Shown one piece after another: positions 1 to 10,699 of a stretch of 28,043 bases of DNA. Made by a program: the position numbers and the translations under genes. The notes under the pieces are model-generated. The model made no database searches, had not been told where the DNA came from, and saw only the letters and a program-made list of their open reading frames with translations. Location of the stretch: positions 1,649,441-1,677,483 of the forward strand of contig MNCI01004661.1 of NCBI GenBank assembly GCA_015680685.1. Reading direction: 5' to 3'. The first letter of the stretch is position 1. Every line of letters begins with the position of its first letter. The stretch is from Gnetum montanum. Lineage: Eukaryota; Streptophyta; Gnetopsida; Gnetales; Gnetaceae.

Positions 1-1225
1 ATATAAAAGTCTATTGCTGAGCTTAAAGTAAGGATAGATAAGATGTGATAGTTGATAAATGAAAAAGCCATAACCTATGTGAAAACCATAGAGGAGAAGG
101 TGGCACAAAATAAATCAAGTGATCAAAATAAGAAGAGGAAAAAGAATAAAGAAGAAGGTAGGAACACTCATCGAAAAAAGGAAAAATAGCTATAGTAGAA
201 GAGGCTATAGACTTAACGACAGAAGGGGATGATGGATGTGACATATGCCAATATGACCATTCAAAGGGCTATTGCCTAGTTACATTACATCTACAAGAGT
301 TTGGGACTTTTGCTTTGAATCCCAAGTTTGTACAAAAGAAAATGTCTAGAAAATTACCTAACTCATAAGGTAATTATAGACAATCCTACCACCAAACATA
401 ATATTTTAGTGGGATCTCTGATCTCCCTAAACACTACTATCAATTGCAGTGGCAAAACCCATAGTTGTGGGGGATGCCATCAACAAACAAATAATACCCT
501 TATTGCTAGCTAGACCCATATGACTACTATGTTCAATAATCTATTTCTCCAAATGATTCTACTTCCTCTACCTCAAATTACTACTACCACTCTCCTCAAT
601 ATCATTAACCTATAACATCCCCTATGGGATCACCATCTTAAGCTTCTTATCCTTCATAACATCATCAATATTCTCATACTTTCCTCCACCATATGTCACC
701 ACCAACAACATAGGAAGGATTGACATCACAACATCAATGGAAGAATGCCACTTGTGCTATGAACGTACAAGTAAATGATAATGTTAGTAAATCTTAGAAA
801 TTTTTTTGAAAACATCATTTTTTTAGGATAGTTTCCACACATGAGCACAAAACTCATAGACCTGCTAGCTCATCAAAAATAGCACAAGGCCAAACAAGTG
901 CAACATCCTTCCTCACCAAAACAATGTTTCTAAATCCTACGCAAGAGCCAATACCCATTACCACTCTAGTGTAAAACATAATTGATGAACCTATCACTAT
1001 GGAGAGATAGGAAATTCTATGCATACTATTGAAAAAGAAGGGTGCACTTATGGACTGACCTTATAAAATGTCAATACAATCATAACACCAGTCCACAAAA
1101 AAATATGAAAAAAAGTGTGTGCACAAGAGAGAGCAGGTGCTACTAAACCAAAAGACATCAAGTGGCTAGCAACTGAAGACTTTCAATTATCCAAAATGTG
1201 CATGGAATAATGTAACCACTTATTA
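1..1225 (+). pseudogene. E0 gag C-terminal half and fragment of the protease tail (broken)
   Basis: This is a decayed Gag-protease segment. A CCHC knuckle of the form C-x2-C-x3-H-x4-C is intact at 237-275 (residues CDICQYDHSKGYC), matching the knuckles of E1 and E2. It is followed by the conserved Leu-Asn-Pro stretch and a Tyr/Pro/Ser-rich tail. Near 1020-1035 the sequence aligns with E2 around 16300 (Ser-Met-His-Thr-Ile). By about 1110 it aligns with the region after the protease (Cys-Ala-Gln-Glu, then Cys-Met-Glu near 1200). The catalytic D-S-G and the later Gly-Arg-Ala-Trp-Leu block are therefore absent. Many in-frame stops show it is not functional. The upstream Gag core is outside the window. 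Confidence 0.7.
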
Positions 1226-1386
1226 ATTCTCATTCTAAGAAAATAACCCCAACTAAGAACTTAAAAATGGAAATATTAAACCACAATCTTAAACCAACAG
1301 AAAGAGGAACTAAGGACTTAGATGATCAAAATTCAATTACCATCAAGATTACATGGGACAATAACTAAAAAACTAAGTCACTAAGG

Positions 1387-1770
1387 ATGATAAGTGAGAA
1401 ACCTCAAGTGTATGATCCAGGGGAACTAGGGTTCATTTTCCAAACACTTGTCTATGATTTTAGTCATGGGGGAGATACCTATCATGATCAAAGAATTAAT
1501 AAGTATTTTTCAAATTTTTTGTTTTACAATTTATTTTTGATTTCTAATTTTTTGTTAGGCCTTTTCACATTTCTTACCAATTTTCACATTCTTTGATATC
1601 TTTTCATTATTTTACATTTTTTCCATTTCTTAAACCATTTGAAATTCTTTGATATTTTTCTTCTTCTTTTTAATCATTTTCATTGTTGATATATTTTACA
1701 ATTTTTCATACTTTTTTTGCATGCTACTTGTACATATTTCTATCAACTTTGAATAAAACACATTAAATAA
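1387..1770 (+). other. E0 junction after gag-pro: 11-mer motif and T-rich tract
   Basis: The exact 11-mer AGTCATGGGGG lies at 1462-1472 and is followed by GAGATAC, as in E2 (17226). A T-rich, low-complexity run (about 1505-1730) follows, equivalent to the poly-T/A-rich stretch in the other copies. A short open frame at 1387-1596 is a by-product of this composition and is not called as a gene. Confidence 0.6.
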
Positions 1771-4438
1771 AGTAAGATGTAGTCCCAATAAGGTGAAGAT
1801 TTCCCTATGTTATAAAATCATAAGGGATTGATTATTTGTATAGTGAGACCACAAAATTTATTTACCAATTCCATTAATAAGAGGTTCTTACCATGGCCAT
1901 AATGATATTCTTTTCCATCATAAAACTAAGAATAAACTTGTGATTTTTATGCTTGGATTGAAAAGTGAAGAACCAAGTGGAAATGAAAAGGGTGTGACAT
2001 CAAGTGGATTTGTGGATTCTTTTGGATTACTTTTGTAAGTTCTATTATGTTGTTAAAGAAGTATTATATCCTTGTAGATCTAATGAAAAAAGGGAGTAAG
2101 AGCATAATAAGTGTTACCTTGCCATATCACTGGAAGAACATGTTATCCATGCCTAAAGGTAGTTCTCTAGTAAGGTTGACATAGTTAAAAAAATATAAAA
2201 TAAATGTATAGAATCAATTTCTAGGGGTCCCACTAGAAAGAAAAGTTACCCATGCCTAAAGGTAGGTAGCTTCTTAGAAATCTAAAAAATAAAACGTGCA
2301 ATGAATAATCTCCTTGGATAATATGCCAAGTGGTAATACTCCTTGCAATAGCTGTAGTCTTATGGTTTTAAATCCAAGAGATGAAATAATGCAATGTCAC
2401 TAGAAAGTGGTTTGGAGTTGGCTTTAATCTTAGAAAGAAGAGCTAATGATTAGTTTAACCATTAATAACACACAAGGATTCATTATGCCTATGGTAAGAT
2501 ACCTCATGACCCAAGTTTAGCAATCCTTTCTCTAGTCCATCTCAACTTACTATATATTTAATCATAACTTGTGGTTTTGTGTAATATAGCACTATTTTCC
2601 CAATATGGTGATATTAACATGTGTGTAATGCTAGAGAGGTATGTCTTACATTCAACTCCTTGAGTGCCTAAGGACACTTTAGGCATGGTTATACAAGGGC
2701 ACTAAGGGCTAGAGCCTGCTTTGGGAAGGATCCACTTGTATAACTCTTGTATTTCATACTTGCCAAGTAATTTCACATCATCTTTTGCCTTCCATGATAA
2801 TCAAAAATCTAATAAATAGTTCTTGTAATCTCTAATACTTTGTCCATACATCAGAAATTCATTACCCATCTCTCTTTCATACAATAAACTTTCAATGTCC
2901 AAGATTCCTCCTTCAGGAACTTTGAATGCCAAATTTTCAAAAATTGTGCATCATTAATGGTCATGACCCTCTAGATAAGTTTTACATCTTTTAAATATTC
3001 CATTTGACTCATTATTTCCAAGAAAAATAAATGAAAAATTTGAAATTTTTAATGGTGATGTTGCATTTACGATGTGGTATAAAAATAGTATATATATGTG
3101 CAAGAGTTAGTGAAATTTTTCATCTCTCATTTGTAGCAAGAGAAGTTTTTGTGGTTTTTCCTTAGCTCGCTTGCACACTAGCTTCCAAATAACATGACTT
3201 TTCGCTCATAGCTATGATTTCCAAAAGTCTTAAAACTTGGTGATCTTGGAGTGCTCAACTTAGTTTGGGGGGGGGGGGGGCCGGCGGGGGGGGGGGGGGG
3301 GGGGGAAGCAAAAAAAAAAAAAAATTAATTTAAACATTCTTGATCCAAAATTCCTAACACTTGGAAGATACTATAAAGGGTATGTATAAAGAAATAATAA
3401 GAATCTTAAAGTTAATTAATCAAACTAAGATAAGAAAGATTTAGATAATACTCTTAATAAACCATATTAACTATTTTAGGCCATAATAAGTAAGAAAAAC
3501 AATAGAAGTTCATAACTACAAGATATAATACCTTAGGGATTCCCTTTTGAAAAATTTTTGAACTCTATTATCGTAATAAGATAATAACTTAATCTAACCA
3601 AGGGTATGAGCAAGGTAAAGAACTATTAAGAATTGATAGGAGCACCCTAATAATTTCCAACCCTTATTTACTATAGATGGCCTTGAAGAGGATACCAAAA
3701 GGAGGACCTTCATAAAATGGAAGCAAAAGATCAAGAGACTATAGGAGAGGCCAAGTAGGGAAACAAGCTGCACAAGTAGAACATGCAGAGAAGGAGGCTC
3801 AATCATACAACATTCATTAGGAAACACTTACTATAGAGCACTCAACCTAAGGAGAGGCATAAATTCCACAAGAACCTAAATAAGGACAATGCCTCACGTT
3901 TACACTAGATTGCATCTAGGCCATCCAATAAGATTGATCATGTCCACGATCATCATGGAATTGAATTTTGGTTCCTATAAGGAATTTTCTCTAGAAGTAA
4001 TGAAGACGGAACTCCAAGCATCTCCATTATGACCCACACTAACCAATAGTGGTTAATGGAACTTAGGAGAAACCTAAAAATTCTAGTAGAACAAATAGGC
4101 CAATACTATAGTGAAAATTAAAGAAGTCTCTATGCCATACTCAATAGAATGGACATATGGAAAAAGAAGATAGGGACAAAAGAGAAGAAAATTTTTAGAT
4201 GCCTGATGACAAAGGGAAAAAGCTGATGGAAGAGCCACCACCACCTAAAATATAAACTACATCAAGCCACTTAAAATTTTAATTTTTAATTTTTCATGTA
4301 ATTATGTCATTTTTGTGCACACCACTGTAGCACTTAGAGTTAGCGAGTAGTTAGAGTCAATTAATAATCCCATACCTTCCCAATATTTTGTAAGAAATTT
4401 GTTCCTCCTTTTGTTTACTTGAGGATGAGTTTTCATTT
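1771..4438 (+). other. E0 3' internal region without recognised product
   Basis: Parts align with the 3' regions of the other copies: near 1960-2020 (a GGGTGTGACATCAAGTGG-like block) and 2660-2740. The stretch of roughly 3000-4280 is about 1 kb longer than in E1-E3 and has no counterpart there that I can see. Near 4130-4255 a short Lys-rich frame with a Pro run is visible but is broken by stops and frame changes. It could be a remnant of a third ORF or of an inserted fragment. A 16-bp direct repeat (CCATGCCTAAAGGTAG) occurs at 2147-2162 and 2250-2265. Confidence 0.45.
3267..3324. repeat. Homopolymer tract G14-CCGGC-G20 then poly-A
   Basis: Fourteen G (3267-3280), CCGGC, and twenty G (3286-3305) are followed by AAGC and fifteen A (3310-3324). 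This is extreme for a window that is otherwise AT-rich. It may be a real low-complexity tract or an assembly/base-calling artefact. Confidence 0.95.
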
Positions 4439-4451
4439 AGTCATGGGGGTA
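4439..4451 (+). other. E0 polypurine-like tract before 3' LTR
   Basis: AGTCATGGGGGTA sits immediately before the LTR start, preceded by the conserved block GAGGATGAGTTTTCATTT found in the same place in E1-E3. Position and G-run fit a plus-strand primer site. Confidence 0.75.
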
Positions 4452-4567
4452 TAATGAATCATGTTTTTCAATGGCTAAGATATCTTAGCTCTAATATCTT
4501 AGCCCCAATATTGGATCTCATGCTATGTTATTGGATATTCAATGTCATAGGATGTATGCTTGCCTAT
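4452..4567 (+). repeat. E0 3' LTR, left part
   Basis: Begins TAATGAATC directly after the PPT, matching TGATGAG starts elsewhere with TG changed to TA. It contains AAGATATCTTAG-type palindromes (near 4486 and 4503), the E0 version of the U3 GATATC array. It ends at CCTAT, where E1 inserted. Confidence 0.8.
4563..4567. repeat. Target-site duplication CCTAT (left) of E1
   Basis: CCTAT abuts the left end of E1, and an identical CCTAT at 11665-11669 abuts its right end. A 5-bp duplication is the normal product of Ty3/gypsy integration. Confidence 0.93.
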
Positions 4568-5344
4568 TGATGAGTGGCGAGATACCCCTACACTCAACCA
4601 TATGCATACGAGTGTAGCACGCGCAATCCAGTCGAACTCCACAGACTAAGTGCCTACATGCCCCATGGAACACTTAGGGTTAATTATTCATTGTCTTCCC
4701 AAACTTACTTGTAGTTATCACGGTGTATGGTTAAGTAAGTATGAGGTATATGATTTTTATAGTTTTTTATGTTTTTGTCTCCTATGCTAATAAGGTGAAG
4801 GATTGAGAAACTAATTACTAACTCTAACTAATGAACTAAGTCTAAATTACCTAGCGTCAGCATCTGTTCCCACTTACTATACACACCCTGAACCGATGCA
4901 ATCGTGGTTACCAAACGCTAATCATTGCTGGGATCACCACGCATAACGCACGTGCTCGAAGTGGTCGTATTGAGGAACTTAACTAGGAGAGAAGGGTTGG
5001 GAAAGAAAGTAGTAAATAAAAAATAACAAATAACAATAAATAAAATCCTAATTAGCCTATTCCATGCACTGCAAGGTTTATCCAAGAAGCTCGACTTTAT
5101 TTCTGTACACAAACTTGTGTTCAGGTATAATGTCTGCTCGAATAAAGATCCATTCACTTTAGGATTCCTACTATGGGCACATGGAAAATATTCTATCTCT
5201 GGAGTGATCAATCTACCAGAGTTTTCCTACTGTCTAGCCTAGGATGCAGAAACAAGGGAGAGATGTCTCTTATTTATAGATATGACAACGCACCATGATA
5301 TCGCATACACGATATCGTGGCCCATGCGATATCATGTTCCATCA
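4568..5344 (-). repeat. E1 3' LTR (777 bp)
   Basis: In sense orientation it starts TGATGG at 5344 and ends CTCATCA at 4568. TATAAATA is at 5271-5278. From the TATA box to the LTR end is 711 bp, exactly as in the E1 5' LTR. The U3 palindrome array between 5279 and 5344 is shorter, with three GATATC cores against about seven full or degenerate units in the 5' LTR. A 97-codon sense frame (4918-5211) is also present in the other E1 LTR but is broken in E2 and E3, so it is not called. Confidence 0.93.
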
Positions 5345-5357
5345 TACCCCCATGACT
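5345..5357 (-). other. E1 polypurine-like tract
   Basis: Minus-strand AGTCATGGGGGTA directly abuts the 3' LTR, preceded in sense by CTCGAGGATGAGTTTTCATT, a block shared with E0, E2 and E3. Confidence 0.8.
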
Positions 5358-5715
5358 AAATGAAAACTCATCCTCGAGTTCATTACAATAATATCGAGAA
5401 GGTATGGGATTATTAACTCAATGGAAACTAATGGAATGACATGTGAACAGATCATCATTACAAGACACAACAAAACTAGTGTTCATGACAACAAGGGTGA
5501 ACACCTTATTACATTGACATCAGGCCTCATTGGGTAGTTGAGAGAAAAGAGAAGAGAGAAGAGAGAAGAATTGTTGTTGCTGCCAACGCCAAGACTGCAC
5601 CTTTCATTGTCCATCTGTACGCACATCATCAGTCTTGCTCCTTGCATAGCTGCTTCAGCACCACTCCATTCCAAGTGGTCCTTCCAAATTCGGTCCGTTA
5701 TTGCATGATCATCAT

Positions 5716-5775
5716 CTGCACATAAACCACAATCTTGTATTAGCAAGGGTGAATGAATTTCAATGTAATGGATAC
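5716..5775 (-). other. Putative 60-nt mini-intron in E1 3' region
   Basis: In sense: donor AAG/GTATCC, with an alternative GTAAGG five bases upstream; branch-like TTGCTAAT; acceptor TTATGTGCAG. The same spacing of exactly 60 nt occurs in E2 (18692-18751) and E3 (25156-25215). Splicing is inferred from signals only. Confidence 0.4.
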
Positions 5776-7190
5776 CTTACCTTAGTATAAGTCCATTGGC
5801 TAAGTTTTGGTATGGCTGATTCGGATCTAGGGATATATAAATGATGACTACTGAAGGTGTAGCGGTTAGGAGGAAATCGAAAAAATTGGGCCTTGTACCC
5901 CCATGACTAATCGCGAACCTTCGGTAGCGATAGAATGGAGAAAGAATAAGAATAAGAAGATGGGTAAAAGAGACAACTAAGACATCTATGAAATGGATGT
6001 CAAGATGGAAATGAAAAAAATAAAATTAATTACAAAATGTTAAGGGAAAGAATTTAACTGGTGCACCAAATAGAAATGTCAGTGGGTCCTCCCCAAAGTA
6101 GGCTCATGCCCTTAATGCCCTGACAAACCCACATTTAAAGAGTTCGTATGCTGTGGGAATGTCCTTTGGAATAAGAGTTAAAGTCTTAACTGTAAGAATT
6201 TATCAAAAAGAAAAAAATGCATCTACCAAAATATACACTAATGATAGAACCAGCAATGAGGTGACCAATGGAGAGAAGGGTGGAGAGAAGAGAATGGAAT
6301 GGAATCTCAAGAACAAGGTGGTGTACAACCCCTTGTGTGTTGCATGATTAATGTGACTTGGCAAATCTCATTCCAACTCTGATCTCAAACCAACCACATC
6401 CAGTGACTTTGCATCAATGCATTCGACCAATCCATCCTCTTGAAGTAACAAGAATGCACCTCCAAAGAGCCACCACCATTCCGACAAAATGAAGGAGGAG
6501 AGAATGGAAAGCGAGAAGGGCCTTAGTTAGAGGGAATATTTTTGGTTCCATAACCAGTGCATGTAGCCCAAGTTTATTTCATCTAAGGGGTGTGCTTTGA
6601 ATTATCACTTTCTTTGTCTTTTCTTTTTATTTTCTTTTTCTCTTTTTTTTTTGCTTTTTGTGTTTGTGTTTTTATGCATGAGAACCACACCATGCAAAGA
6701 CTTCTTATTTTTATTGACTCAGCTTTTGATAATTGGGTAACATTGGAATGGTAGGAAGACTTAAGAAGAAAACATCCAAGCACCCAAGAGAATGGCCAAC
6801 ACAAATGCATCAAGTTCCCTTGAAGTCACACCCTTTTTAATCCTTGAGTCCTTCCTTAGTTTGAGAAGTACCCAGTCACCAGTTCGTTATAGTTCTTATT
6901 AAAAAGGGACTATACATTTCCAAGCCAAGAGAGACCATAGAGTTTGTTGGATGGATGGATGAAGTGGACTCATTACTTGCCATATCAGAAGAACATACCT
7001 TAGTATCAACATCATAACTTTAAGGTAAAAACCAAACATTAGCAATCAATGAGAAAATAGTTCATACCATTGTGAAGAATACTTATTGGATGACGAACTT
7101 ACAGGATGGTTAACACACACACAAACACACACAAAAAATGGAAAAATATAATGATGTTGTAAAGTAAAAACAAGAAAAGTTAAAGAAATT

Positions 7191-7325
7191 TGTAAAATAA
7201 AAACTTATAAAACAAAAATATGTAAGACAAAAACGTGTAAAACAAAAATGTGTAAAACAAAAATGTGTTAAACAAAAACATGTAAAACAAAAATGTGTAA
7301 AACAAAAACGTGTGAAATAAAAACT
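7191..7325. repeat. Minisatellite: nine 15-bp units
   Basis: Nine consecutive 15-bp units of the type TGTAAAACAAAAATG, in perfect phase from 7191 to 7325. The same site in E3 (26694-26723) has only two units. Confidence 0.95.
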
Positions 7326-7369
7326 AAAAAGAACTGAGGGCCTCTAATAATTAGCATAGGTGGCCATCT

Positions 7370-7380
7370 CCCCCATGACT
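7370..7380 (-). other. Internal AGTCATGGGGG motif of E1, after the protease
   Basis: Exact 11-mer, followed in sense by GAGATGGCCACC as in E3 (26769) and closely as in E2 (17226). It lies just 3' of the end of the Gag-protease frame. Confidence 0.85.
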
Positions 7381-7460
7381 GAATGGAAAGGGAGGGATCC
7401 AAAATAATGAACACCTATTTGAATTTCTTAAAAGTGCCCAACTTCTCCCCATTGATGTTC

Positions 7461-8174
7461 CTAGATTAAGGGTGGAAGTTGGCGACGCTCATATTCCAAT
7501 GTGTCTATGCCTTCATTGTTAGCATGAGTTTCCTCAGTTTGTTTCATGCATATTAGTTCACTCTTCTTGGTAGCTGTCAACCATGGGGTGTCTACTACTG
7601 GTGTGGTTGCTACATATAGGCACCTTTGGATTTGTGTTTCTTGGGCACATGTATTACATGGAAGAGATGCTGAACATTCTTCCATGTCATCACCCTCTGA
7701 GTCATTGTATGTGATGCATAGAACTTTCTTCTTCTCGATCTTTCCATAAATTTTTTTCTTAGATATTTTCAAGGAAAGATCATGGATCCCTAGGTACAAA
7801 TCTATTGTACTTAGCCATGGCCTTCCCATTATAATTGGGAAGCCCCCTTCATTGTTGTTGATTTCAATCACTAGGAAATCAGCTGGGTAAGACCACCCAC
7901 ACATAGTGGTAATGCTATCCTCCACCAATCCCAAGGGAATGGTGATGGATTGGTCAGCCTGCTCTAGTTGGATGTTGCTCTTCTTAAGTTGGGATAGGTT
8001 CCAGGCTTGATACATTTCTCGTGATATTAAATTGACTCTAGAACTTGAGTTAAGAAGAGCCTTATGTGGTTTGTTCTCGGTGATTTGTAGATAAATTAGG
8101 GGACTCCTAGGGTCAGATAGTTTCTTGGGAAGGTGGCCTACCTTGATCCAGTTGGTTACGGTATGCGTTAACAT
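7461..8174 (-). pseudogene. E1 retropepsin-like aspartic protease domain, catalytic Asp lost
   Basis: An open stretch of 237 codons with the fold signature of plant Ty3/gypsy proteases: Ala-Leu-Leu-x-Ser-x-Ser-x-Val-Asn-Leu-Ile, then Ile-Pro-Leu-Gly-Leu-Val-Glu-Asp, then Phe-Pro-Ile-Ile-Met-Gly-Arg-Pro-Trp-Leu. The catalytic D-S/T-G is N-S-S here (codons 8051-8043), so the enzyme would be dead. E3 has D-S-G and E2 has D-S-S at this position. An acidic Cys-containing tail follows, ending near the Arg-Arg-Gln-Leu-Pro motif. Family assignment rests on motif order and spacing. Confidence 0.88.
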
Positions 8175-8378
8175 AACTGTATGCGTACAGCTCTAATGTT
8201 GGACTGAAGGGTGCTTCGAAGTGTTAGATGGTGGAGGCGTGTACATCGGCTCACTCGCTTGTTGTTGCGAGAGTTTGTCTAGGCTTCTGGTTTTGAAGAA
8301 AGGTCTTCTCTTTTTATAGTTTTCAGAACCAGCAATAGGTTGAATATTTATAGCTCTCGTAGGGTTACATTGCTACGG

Positions 8379-8582
8379 TTAAGTAGGGAGTTCCCCTTGC
8401 ATTGTTGGAATAGGTTGTATGGGAACTACAGGTGGAAGAGGTGCGGATGGAGTTAGAGGATGGGCTGAATGTGGGATGTCTCCCGAAGGAGAAGGAGTCC
8501 TCCTAAAGTACTCCCGAACTTGGTAGTGACATTGGGGAGTTGTGTGATCCATAGAGTCACTTGGAGAAACTGGCTGCTGCAC
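8379..8582 (-). other. E1 Pro/Ser-rich linker between Gag and protease
   Basis: Encodes a Gln-Gln-Pro-Val-Ser-Pro start, an Arg-Arg-Thr-Pro-Ser-Pro motif and a Pro-rich run ending Met-Gln-Gly-Glu-Leu-Pro-Thr. E2 (15906-16112) and E3 (27994-27780) carry the same segment. It is in the same frame as the protease downstream. Confidence 0.75.
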
Positions 8583-8638
8583 ATAATAACCATATGGATC
8601 GGGTTGCTAGTAAGGTACTGTTGTGTTGGCAGTGGAAT

Positions 8639-8649
8639 CCCCCATGACT
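8639..8649 (-). other. Internal AGTCATGGGGG motif of E1, inside gag
   Basis: Exact 11-mer read as Gln-Ser-Trp-Gly in the Gag frame. E2 has it at 15838-15848 and E0 a degenerate version at 463-473. Confidence 0.8.
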
Positions 8650-8728
8650 GTGGGTGTTTCCACTACTGATGCTGTTCGACGGGTTGTGGTGGAGTTTCAC
8701 TTGGATAATACATTAGTGGTTGGTGGAA

Positions 8729-8953
8729 CTACCTTGGATTACCTTGTGGATAAGGTAACCTTCGAGGCGTTTGCCATTGGTTGAGTCTTGGATTAAGTGC
8801 ATACAACCTAGACTCCTGTAGATGTGAGATAATTGGACAACATCCCTTAGGATGGTCATATTGGCAGATCTCACATCCACTATCATCTTCTATGTCTAAG
8901 TCCACAACTTCATCAGAGATAGGAATTTTTCCCTTACCCTTGTTATGTGCCAC
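8729..8953 (-). pseudogene. E1 Gag zinc-knuckle segment
   Basis: The CCHC knuckle C-x2-C-x3-H-x4-C (residues CEICQYDHPKGCC, codons 8875-8837) is intact. It is preceded by an acidic Asp/Glu stretch and a Lys/Gly-rich basic stretch, as expected for a nucleocapsid that binds RNA. The segment is thrown out of frame from the preceding Gag part by a 15/16-bp tandem duplication at about 8936-8966 that E2 lacks. Confidence 0.8.
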
Positions 8954-9239
8954 CCTTGTTATGTGCAGGGCTTGAATTTCTCCACTTTGTCTTACCTTTG
9001 TTACTACTTCGTTCTGCCTTAGACTCTTCTACAATTTTCAAGACACTTTCAAGTCTTGAGTCTAAGGAATCCCATAGCTGATCTACCTTAGCCGATACTT
9101 TGGTTGTTAATTTTTGAATCGGCAAGGTTTTCTGGCTCACCAACTCTTCGAGTGGTGACTCATCCTCCTCATCATAAAATCTTACTCACTTATTTCGAAG
9201 GGAGGGATCACAGTTGTATTCTTTCACACTCTCTCTTTT

Positions 9240-9821
9240 TCATAGTTCACCTTCTTCTTTTGCTACTTGTTCCAACAAGCGATGTACTTCATGGGCTCTA
9301 AGTTCTAATAGTCTCCCTTGGGTATAAGTCCCAAGGGTTCTTCTAGTTTCATGCCTTAGCCCATCCACAATGTGATGAAGTTGATCCCGTTGAGCATATC
9401 CATGGCCCGGGCAACGATGTAAAAATATGCAGTAGTAGGCCATGGTAGCATCCAAGGGTTCATGATTACTTTGCTTCCATCCTTGGATCTGCTTAGGAAA
9501 ATTAGACACTCTAGAGTACATTTGATACTTATCGTTGAAGAGTTCTAACATCGTACTCCACCTCCTGATGGTTTCTGGTTCTAAGGATGGGTACCAACTC
9601 TCTGCTTCTTTAATGAGTGTCCTAGGAAACAACTTAAGTTTTTGCCACTCATTCTCTATATTCTGTAAAGCATAGGGATTGTGGAATGCCTGTAAATGAT
9701 GTTGCGGATCTGAGTTGTATCCCCCTTCAAAGAGTGGGATATTGTTCATGTCTAAGTGTTTGATCCAACTGTCCTTTTGATGCCTTATTGAAATTCTTAT
9801 TGCATCCGTTATGTCGAGCAT
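9240..9821 (-). pseudogene. E1 Gag core (Retrotrans_gag-like domain)
   Basis: An open stretch of 193 codons with the plant retrotransposon Gag pattern: Phe-Glu-Gly-Gly-Tyr followed by Asp-Pro and His-Leu, Lys-Leu-x-Leu-Phe-Pro-x-Thr-Leu with Ala-x-Ser-Trp-Tyr, Ile-Arg-Arg-Trp, Phe-x-Asp-Lys-Tyr, Arg-Cys-Pro-Gly-His-Gly, and a C-terminal Arg-Leu-Leu-Glu-x-Val-Ala. This layout matches the capsid-forming Gag of Athila-like elements. The apparent Met start at 9821 is internal; the real frame begins at 10699. It ends at a stop just after Glu-Gly-Glu-Leu, where E2 continues, so this stop is a lesion. Confidence 0.88.
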
Positions 9822-10699
9822 ACTTTAGGTTGCAAGTAGGGGCTCATCATGATCATCTCTTTCATGATGCCTATGATTTCTTCATTGTTCCCTACTTTCC
9901 CTTCGTCCTTGCCCTTGTCCTCTCTCTCAACTTTTCTATCGAGGTCTCTCATTTTTCGTACCTCTATCCTCACCGTTATGTTCATGATGGCTGCACCCAG
10001 ATGTGGAAGGAGAGGGTGAGTGGTGAGATGAAGGGGAAGAAAAAGGGAAACATCACCATGATGATGTTTCTTGCCTTCTCTTCGGCTGCTACGGCCTCGA
10101 TCGTGGTGACGATCTAAGTGCTTGTCCTTATTATGAGTTGTTGTTCCCTCTATGAACAATTGGCATTCACGGGGATCAGAACCAGTGTTATGTATCGTTG
10201 ATCGTAGGTTTTGATACCCAACCTACTCACCATCATTAGGATGGGAAACATCATTTGTTAGAGAACCCATGATAATGGCTTCATCATCTCCTATTTCGCT
10301 AAGGACGTGCAGACCTTTGCCCTTTAACAGTGTATGTTGGCTCTCTTGCCTTGAGTCCTGAATACGTTGTGCTTCTATGGGATGATAATCCCTCATATCA
10401 AAGTCTTCCGCAATTTATTCAGCATATAATTCTATCATGCTAATTTGTGCCAAAGCATGGAAGAGCATGTTAGGGACTGATCAAGCTGGGGGTAACACAA
10501 TGTTACCTTGCAAATCTCTCCATCACAACTATTTGTCTTGATGGAGGATAAAGGTAAAGTTTGGAATATACTCATCGGGATGAGTATAGACTATCTGATA
10601 TTGTTTAGGACTTGGTTGATTTCGGTTATGTGTTTTTGATTGCCGACTGTTTCGCGTATTATCCCTAGGCGATGAGTTGCTCTTGTTAGAAGAAGACAT
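9809..10699 (-). pseudogene. E1 Gag N-terminal region, Arg/His/Ser-rich
   Basis: The frame opened by ATG 10699 continues past stops to 9809. It includes a Ser/Asn-rich start, the Trp-Arg-Asp-Leu-Gln-Gly-Asn-Ile-Val motif also seen in E2 (13954-13980), Arg-Asp-Tyr-His-Pro-Ile-Glu, and a His/Arg/Asp-rich segment. Low complexity suggests disorder and RNA binding (inference). One or more indels near 10040-9960 shift the frame relative to E2. Confidence 0.7.

Larger units (their letters stand above)
5358..7369 (-). other. E1 3' internal region, conserved but without recognised product
   Basis: About 2 kb on the minus strand that aligns with 17237-19110 of E2 and 24787-26768 of E3. It holds a second AGTCATGGGGG at 5898-5908, an intron-like segment at 5716-5775, an AC-rich microsatellite (about 7108-7135) and a 15-bp minisatellite (7191-7325). 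Short frames at 5483-5746 and 6583-6813 do not keep a shared reading frame across the copies. In Athila elements an env-like ORF occupies this position; I cannot recognise one here. Confidence 0.7.
7461..10699 (-). pseudogene. E1 gag-pro polyprotein gene (broken), about 1,080 codons
   Basis: Gag packages the element RNA and the aspartic protease matures it. The start is ATG at 10699-10697 in the context AAAATGTC, 120 nt after the 5' LTR; E2 has an equivalent ATG at 13775. Domains in order: Ser/Asn/Arg-rich N-terminus; a conserved stretch with the Arg-Asp-Tyr-His-Pro-Ile-Glu motif (near 10400); a charged Arg/His/Asp-rich segment; the Gag core (9821-9240); a coiled-coil-like stretch (about 9140-8990); the CCHC knuckle; a Pro/Ser-rich linker (8582-8379); and the retropepsin (8174-7461). 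The frame changes near 9815, 8950 and 8600 and has several stops, for example two near 10535. E3 keeps linker and protease in one frame, so a single Gag-Pro frame is the likely ancestral state. Confidence 0.85.

Noticed and set aside
4918-5211. 97-codon frame present in both E1 LTRs (also 11170-11463)
   Set aside because: It lies in the LTR 3' half and is duplicated only because LTRs are. The equivalent frames in E2 and E3 have stops soon after the start, so there is no sign of coding constraint.
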